From positions 1 to 47,877 of the forward strand of contig QWOP01000051.1 of the NCBI GenBank assembly GCA_003669605.1: 47,877 bases of DNA, in the 5' to 3' direction. The translations under genes and the position numbers were made by a program. The stretch comes from Planctomycetota bacterium (GTDB taxonomy: Bacteria > Planctomycetota > Planctomycetia > Pirellulales > UBA1268). Below are positions 44,198-47,877 of this stretch, one piece after another. The number at the start of each line of letters is the position of its first letter. The first letter of the stretch is position 1. The notes beneath the pieces were generated by a model, which was given only the letters and a program-made list of their open reading frames with translations, ran no database searches and was not told where the DNA came from.

Positions 44198-45021
44198 GCC
44201 TCGGGCTTCTTCACCAGATCGAGGAGCCGTCCCGGAGAGCCCATGATGTTGTAGCCGGCATCGACGTGGAGGATTTCGCCGGTGATCCCCAGCGATTCCC
44301 TGGAGAGGAGCCAGGCTCCGGCCTTGCCGACCTCTTCGTGGGTGATGTTGCGCCCCATTGGCGACATGTGCTGGTAGAGCCCGAGCATGTCCTCCACGCC
44401 GGCGCCTCGGCCGGCGAGTGTCCGCAACGGGCCGGCACTGACGGCATTGACGCGGGCCCCGGCCGGGCCGAGATCGTAGGCCATATACTTCACGCAGGCG
44501 TCGAGCGTGGCTTTGCAGACTCCCATGATGTTGTAACCGGGCACCACCTTCTCACCACCGAAGTAGGTGAGAGTGAGGATCGAGGCGTCGGAGGAGAGAA
44601 TCCCCCGGGCCAACCGTCCCACCGCCAAGAGGCTGTAGGCGCTGGTTTCCATCGCGGTCCGGAATCCCTCACGGCTGCAATTGGTCGTTTCCCCTTTGAG
44701 GTCATCCAGGGGCGCGTAGGCGATTGAGTGGACGAGGAAGTCGATGGTGCCGAATTCATCCTTGGCCTTCTGCATCACTGCTGCGATCTGCTCGTCGCTA
44801 CCGGCGTCCATGGGGACGAGGAATTTCGCGTTCGGCTCGCTGTCGGTGAGGAGGGAAACGCGCCGGCGGTTTCGCTGCCGCTCGTCGTCCGGGCGGTCGG
44901 GGAGGTGAGAGAACCCGATCTGGCCCCCCTCGGCAAGGATCTCCTTGGCGATTGCCCAAGCGATTGAGTGGTCGTTGGCCACTCCGAGTACCAGCCCCTT
45001 GAGTCCTGTGAACCTGCCCAT
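44194..45021 (-). CDS. fabI: Enoyl-[acyl-carrier-protein] reductase (NADH)
   Basis: A 275-residue FabI. It has the SDR-like cofactor site GLVLGVANDHSIAWAIAKEI, the block FLVHSIAYAP, the catalytic stretch TYFGGEKVVPGYNIMGVCKA holding the Tyr-x6-Lys pair, and VNAVSAGPLRTLAGRG. It performs the last reduction of each fatty-acid elongation round and is the triclosan target in many bacteria. The ATG at 45021 has GGGGAGGAAG at about 6 nt; a longer frame starts at 45057. An Arg-rich insertion (DDERQRNRRRVSLLTD) follows the second strand. mutT follows with a 4-base overlap. Confidence 0.95.
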   Translation of the reverse strand: MGRFTGLKGLVLGVANDHSIAWAIAKEILAEGGQIGFSHLPDRPDDERQRNRRRVSLLTDSEPNAKFLVPMDAGSDEQIAAVMQKAKDEFGTIDFLVHSIAYAPLDDLKGETTNCSREGFRTAMETSAYSLLAVGRLARGILSSDASILTLTYFGGEKVVPGYNIMGVCKATLDACVKYMAYDLGPAGARVNAVSAGPLRTLAGRGAGVEDMLGLYQHMSPMGRNITHEEVGKAGAWLLSRESLGITGEILHVDAGYNIMGSPGRLLDLVKKPEA

Positions 45022-45200
45022 CGGCGTTCTTCCTCCCCGTGCGTGACCTGGAATCATCCGCCGCCGGCCGGGCCGGAGGGCCCGGTCCGCCGGGGCGGAG
45101 CGCGGAATGTAGCGGGTGTGGCTGAAACCCTCAACGCGGATCGGCTCCCGGCCTGCACAGGGAGCGGAGCACTGCCTGGATCCCGGACAGACCCCGCCCC

Positions 45201-45229
45201 TTGTGTGCTCGCCGCTGGATGGGTAGAAA
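45201..45229 (+). promoter_or_regulatory. Candidate promoter of tRNA-Lys
   Basis: TTGTGT and TAGAAA are 17 bases apart, with the expected start at about 45236, just before the tRNA. The -10 match is only fair. Confidence 0.4.
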
Positions 45230-45240
45230 AGTCCTAGTTG

Positions 45241-45314
45241 GCCCCGTTAGCTCAATTGGTCAGAGCATCTGACTCTTAATCAGAGGGTTCCTGGTTCGAG
45301 TCCAGGACGGGGCA
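45241..45314 (+). tRNA. tRNA-Lys (anticodon CTT)
   Basis: A 74-nt cloverleaf: acceptor GCCCCGT with ACGGGGC, D-arm GCTC/GAGC, anticodon stem TCTGA/TCAGA around CTCTTAA, variable GGGTT, and T-arm CCTGG-TTCGAGT-CCAGG. The discriminator is A. The anticodon CTT reads AAG lysine codons. CCA is not encoded. Confidence 0.95.
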
Positions 45315-45320
45315 CTCTCC

Positions 45321-45455
45321 GTTTTCTCGCTCGGGGTTTTCTCGCTCGGGGTTTTCTCGCTCGGGGTTTTCGCGCTCGGGGTTTTCGCGCTCGGGGTTTT
45401 CGCGCTCGGGGTTTTCGCGCTCGGGGTTTTCTCGCTCGGGGTTTTCGCGCTCGGG
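45321..45455 (+). repeat. Nine tandem 15-bp repeats after tRNA-Lys
   Basis: Units of GTTTTCTCGCTCGGG or GTTTTCGCGCTCGGG start at 45321 and recur every 15 bases to 45455. The only variation is T or G at position 7: T in units 1-3 and 8, G in units 4-7 and 9. The array begins 7 bases after the tRNA end. Confidence 0.95.
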
Positions 45456-45494
45456 CCAATCTCTCCCGGCTGGCCTTTACTCCCCGACGTGCCT

Positions 45495-45567
45495 CCCAAA
45501 CCTGTCTTCCGAACGAGGTTTGGGGCTGCTGGTTTGCGGGGGGAGGCTCGAGGAGCCCCCTTTTTTT
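45495..45567 (+). terminator. Hairpin pair with T7 tract downstream of tRNA-Lys and its repeats
   Basis: First hairpin: CCCAAACCT with AGGTTTGGG (45495-45524). Second: GGCTC/GAGCC extended by GG/CC (45541-45560), followed by seven T. The second is a plausible rho-independent terminator for transcription from the tRNA-Lys side. The rest of 45315-45832 holds the 15-bp repeats and no supported gene. Confidence 0.6.
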
Positions 45568-45832
45568 GGCGCTCTTTGTTGGCCGCTGTCTGATTCCGCT
45601 CTGATGCCTGCCTTGCTGGCCAGAGGAGCCGTGGATCGACTTCTCCGGTGACGCCGATTGTGGCGGCCGTTCTCGGTGGGATTGTCACGCTGACCGCAGG
45701 CCCCCGCGAGTGTCGATGGAATTCCAGGGCACATCAATCGGTCGTGCTCGGCGGCGCTACGACCTCTGGCGATACGATAGGGAGCGTGGCTCCAGGTGTG
45801 AGATCGGGTTTCCCCGGAGAGTCCTCAGACCA

Positions 45833-46249
45833 ATGGCGACATCCCTCCTCCGTCGAACGGCAGTTTTGCTGCTGGCTTTCAGCCTGGCTGGATGGCAGTC
45901 GCTGGCCATGGCCCAACGCCCGACAACTAAGAATTTCGGAGGGAATGCCTACCAACTCGGCCGGTACACGGTCACTGCTGATGGGCAAGTTGGCACCACC
46001 ATCGGCCGGTATACGTTCTTCGACAGCGGATTGGTTGCCACCCGGGTCGGGACGGCCACCGCGTACAACAACGGCTTGGTGTCGGCACAGATCGGCCGGA
46101 ACACGATCTTCAGCAACGGCGTCGTCGGCGTCCCCACCCGGGGTGGGATGGTGTTCACCCCCGGATTTGAAGCCCCCCAGCCCCGCCAACCCCGTGGCGC
46201 GGCCCGGCACCATGCCGGCCACCCCAGCAATGAGCGTGGGAACCGCTGA
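45833..46249 (+). CDS. Small secreted protein with four 15-residue repeats
   Basis: A 138-residue protein with a signal peptide (LLRRTAVLLLAFSLAGWQSL ending in AMA). Residues about 41-101 contain four repeats of 15 residues: LGRYTVTADGQVGTT, IGRYTFFDSGLVATR, VGTATAYNNGLVSAQ and IGRNTIFSNGVVGVP. The pattern is I-G-R-x-T-x4-G-x-V and suggests stacked beta-hairpins. The C terminus is Pro/Arg/His-rich. I recognise no family. The ATG at 45833 lies 3 codons after a GGAGAG-rich stretch further upstream; the frame is open earlier but without a signal peptide. It ends just before the convergent gene at 46269. Confidence 0.6.
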   Translation: MATSLLRRTAVLLLAFSLAGWQSLAMAQRPTTKNFGGNAYQLGRYTVTADGQVGTTIGRYTFFDSGLVATRVGTATAYNNGLVSAQIGRNTIFSNGVVGVPTRGGMVFTPGFEAPQPRQPRGAARHHAGHPSNERGNR

Positions 46250-46257
46250 TGTCCTCA

Positions 46258-46288
46258 GTGGAAAAAGCTCAAGGATGACTTTTTCCAC
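46258..46288. repeat. Palindrome of the TGACTTTTT family, copy 3 (convergent terminator)
   Basis: GTGGAAAAAG-c-TCA pairs with TGACTTTTTCCAC around an AGGA loop, with one bulged C. It lies between the convergent ends at 46249 and 46269 and encodes the last residues (GGKSHP) of the minus-strand protein. With A- and T-tracts on both sides it may end transcription both ways. Confidence 0.65.
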
Positions 46289-46730
46289 CGGCGGCCAGGA
46301 ACCACCGTGTCACCATCTTCCGGTAGGTGAACATCAGCCACAGATTGGGCCAGGAAAACAGCAACCTCGTCACCAGCCCCCAGGGCCCTCCCCGGTGGGT
46401 GAACTCGATGTGCTCGTCAATCCGAGTCCGGGTCGGAGAAAGTGGCGTGAAGGAGTGGGTGTGGGCCCAGGTGGCAGCCGGCCCCGATTCCTGGACGTCA
46501 GTGAAACCGCGGTCGCTGACATTGTGGTGGACCGCTGTCCAATGCAGTGGCAAGGGGCCCACCCAGAGAACGAACCGCGACACTGATCCCTCCGCGAGCG
46601 GTTCAATCGAGATCAAGCGGACGAACGTCGGCGGAGGTGTGAGCCGCCGCAGGGCCGATGTGTCGTGGTGGAAATCACAGACCGCCTGCAGCGGGGCCTC
46701 GACGCTGAAGGAATAATCGAATACTGGCAT
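46269..46730 (-). CDS. SRPBCC-fold protein (polyketide cyclase/START-like)
   Basis: A 153-residue protein. It begins with FDYSFSVEAPLQAVCDFHHD, the typical entry of the SRPBCC fold where a strand and two short helices follow. Then come FVRLISIEPLAEGSVSRFVL, a central W-x-A-x-H segment, WAHTHSFTPLSPTRTRIDEH, and a long C-terminal helix. The fold makes a deep hydrophobic pocket for lipids or other ligands, and no catalytic residues can be assigned. Its last codons are inside the palindrome at 46258-46288. It precedes nothing in operon order; the peroxiredoxin lies 49 bases upstream and may be co-transcribed. Confidence 0.75.
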   Translation of the reverse strand: MPVFDYSFSVEAPLQAVCDFHHDTSALRRLTPPPTFVRLISIEPLAEGSVSRFVLWVGPLPLHWTAVHHNVSDRGFTDVQESGPAATWAHTHSFTPLSPTRTRIDEHIEFTHRGGPWGLVTRLLFSWPNLWLMFTYRKMVTRWFLAAGGKSHP

Positions 46731-46779
46731 CTGTCGTGGCTCGGGCAGTGGAATTGGAAACGGTCAGCCACCATTGTCT

Positions 46780-47259
46780 TCAGGACGCGGAACGATCGGC
46801 AGCAGCGAGAGCGGCGAGGGCCTGCTTGACGTGGTCGTGTGAGGCCAATTGCGCCGAGAACACCAACCGAACGATGCCTTCGCGATCGATAACGTAGGTC
46901 ACGCGCCCGGGAAGGAATCCGAGGGTCTTGGGGACTCCGAAGGCCTTCCGCAGGCTGCCATCGGTATCACTCACCAGTCGGTAGGGGAGGCGGTGTTGTG
47001 CCGCGAACCCGCGGTGGTTGTCGGAAGAGTCGCCACTGACGCCAATCACCTCCGCGCCGGCGGCGGTAAACTGTTCGAAGGAGTCGCGGAATGAACAGGC
47101 TTCCTTGGTGCAGATCGGCGTGCCGTCCTTGGGGTAAAAGAAGAGCACGATCGGTCGCTTGCCGGCCAGTTCGGCGAGGTTGACGGTGCTGCCATCATGG
47201 GCCACCGCGGACACGTTCGGGACGCGGTCACCGACGGCAACAGAGGGCATCGGAGTCAT
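46780..47259 (-). CDS. bcp: Thiol peroxidase of the BCP/PrxQ type
   Basis: A 159-residue peroxiredoxin. Residues 8-35 give the entry VGDRVPNVSAVAHDGSTVNL. The active site is FFYPKDGTPICTKEACSFRD, with peroxidatic Cys50 and resolving Cys55 five residues later, the atypical 2-Cys PrxQ spacing. VIGVSGDSSDNHRGFAAQHR, LPYRLVSDTDGSLRKAFGV and RVTYVIDREGIVRLVF complete the family pattern. It reduces peroxides using thioredoxin. The ATG at 47259 and a second at 47250 are both possible starts. Confidence 0.93.
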   Translation of the reverse strand: MTPMPSVAVGDRVPNVSAVAHDGSTVNLAELAGKRPIVLFFYPKDGTPICTKEACSFRDSFEQFTAAGAEVIGVSGDSSDNHRGFAAQHRLPYRLVSDTDGSLRKAFGVPKTLGFLPGRVTYVIDREGIVRLVFSAQLASHDHVKQALAALAAADRSAS

Positions 47260-47451
47260 CTCCCGGGGGGGGCGCTGCGGGTACAGAGGCCGGAGAAGAA
47301 TGCGTCCGGTTGCATCTATCGTAGTGATCGGGAGGCCGGGAAGGAGGGCCCGGACTGGGAATCAGAGCGTTTTTCTACTTTCAGCGAGCGGAAACGACCA
47401 AAGCCGCACCTGCCATCCGAGCGTGACCTACCTTTACGGCACAGCGGGACA

Positions 47452-47574
47452 ATGCCCCCGATGCAAAGGCCGGCGGAGGTTGCCTCAGTGTTTGAATCGA
47501 TCGCCGCGTGGCTGGTAGTGATCCAGTTTTGCTTCGGCGTCTGGTTGGTGGCTGGGGCATTTCGCAGCCGCTGA
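47452..47574 (+). CDS. Possible small membrane protein (40 residues)
   Basis: The frame ATG CCC CCG ATG reads a polar start, then FESIAAWLVVIQFCFGVWLV, then AGAFRSR and stop. The single hydrophobic helix with a basic tail looks like a genuine small membrane protein. No clear ribosome site precedes it, and a second ATG is at 47461. It could equally be chance coding in a gap of about 365 bases (47260-47625) that otherwise holds nothing recognisable. Confidence 0.3.
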   Translation: MPPMQRPAEVASVFESIAAWLVVIQFCFGVWLVAGAFRSR

Positions 47575-47625
47575 AACCGCTGCCAGCGATCCCGTGATCG
47601 GCCCACCGCTCCGCCGGTCCGCTGA

Positions 47626-47877
47626 CTATCTGCCCGGCGCGTCGGCCTCGCGGACGACGGCACCCTCCTCCGGGCTTGTGACGAGGATCGAAAATCGCTT
47701 GGCTCGGAGAGCGTCGTCGGTGGAGAGACTCGCGTAGTCAAAGCGGCCGCGGATGTCGCTAAAGCCATCTTTGTAGAAGGCGACGCTCCCATCCTCGAAA
47801 CGCGTGTAGACCTTGACATAGGCCTTCGCCACCGGCTTCCCATCGGCAACACGCGTCACCGCCACCTGCCCATAGGG
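47626..47877 (-). CDS. C-terminal end of a larger protein (runs off the right edge)
   Basis: The frame is open from the right edge to a stop at 47626 (83 residues seen). The visible part, PYGQVAVTRVADGKPVAKAY then VKVYTRFEDGSVAFYKDGFS and DIRGRFDYASLSTDDALRA, resembles a beta-sandwich of the carboxypeptidase-regulatory or macroglobulin-like kind that ends large exported planctomycete proteins. The ATG-like GTG inside the frame is not the likely start, because homologous-looking sequence continues to the edge. Product and function are unknown. Confidence 0.5.
   Translation of the reverse strand, partial: PYGQVAVTRVADGKPVAKAYVKVYTRFEDGSVAFYKDGFSDIRGRFDYASLSTDDALRAKRFSILVTSPEEGAVVREADAPGR

Noticed and set aside
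45321-45455. CRISPR array
   Set aside because: The 15-bp units are contiguous with no spacers and there are no cas genes.
45260-45688. Minus-strand frame with TPSAK/TPSEK pentapeptide repeats, looking like a basic histone-like tail
   Set aside because: It ends inside the antisense of tRNA-Lys (the familiar WTRTRNPLIKSQ artefact), and the pentapeptides only reflect the 15-bp DNA repeat. No ribosome site.

Overview
The window is GC-rich (roughly two-thirds G+C by eye), densely coded DNA from what looks like a planctomycete (Planctomycetota, probably a Pirellulales-type lineage). The pointers are a DUF1080 sugar-hydrolase-type secreted protein, a FlgI-like lipoprotein with HEAT repeats, a response regulator with an N-terminal helix-turn-helix, an FHA protein of the planctomycete type, and tetrahydromethanopterin (H4MPT) one-carbon genes in an otherwise bacterial housekeeping background. 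I ran no database search; all names rest on motifs and on remembered family sequences.

Layout. 1-9.2 kb is accessory and cell-envelope DNA: a truncated glycine-rich exported protein, a frameshifted IS1380-type transposase relic, a porin-like beta-barrel, tRNA-Met(CAT), a secreted thioredoxin-like protein, an aldehyde dehydrogenase, a DUF1080 protein and a FdhF/YdeP-type molybdopterin oxidoreductase. 9.2-26.7 kb is information processing: a Spy-like periplasmic protein, mutS, a DUF457 membrane protein, SRP RNA, dnaX, recR, rpoN, nrdR, moaC, a HTH-receiver regulator, smc coupled to a FlgI-like/HEAT lipoprotein, and rimI. 26.7-39.6 kb holds the one-carbon genes: an ATP-grasp enzyme divergent from fae, then mtdB-like, and further on rimK-like, mch, a DtxR/MntR-type regulator and a CitG-PTPS fusion. 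Between its two halves sit an SDR, hflX, rsgA, an FHA gene, rnpB and a ribbon-helix-helix gene. 39.6-47.9 kb carries ppk, a dnaJ/cbpA homologue, rnpA, yidD, a Nudix gene, fabI, tRNA-Lys(CTT) followed by a 9-copy minisatellite, a secreted repeat protein, a SRPBCC protein, a peroxiredoxin and the 3' end of a further gene.

How the genes work together. Fae condenses formaldehyde with H4MPT, the MtdB-like enzyme oxidises methylene-H4MPT, and Mch opens methenyl-H4MPT. The formyltransferase/hydrolase (Fhc) genes are not in the window. The two ATP-grasp ligases and the CitG-PTPS fusion are plausible cofactor-synthesis genes. The fusion is the most interesting protein here: its PTPS half has Cys and Glu side by side before the HGH zinc motif, and its CitG half could supply a phosphoribosyl transfer that H4MPT synthesis needs.

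The most striking non-obvious signals are an A9 slippery run in dnaX with stops close by in both alternative frames (a candidate gamma-subunit switch), three tandem 56-bp repeats that start in the 3' strand of the RNase P RNA P1 helix, a family of three dispersed palindromes sharing TGACTTTTT, and promoter -10 boxes placed so that mutS and moaC would be transcribed without a leader.
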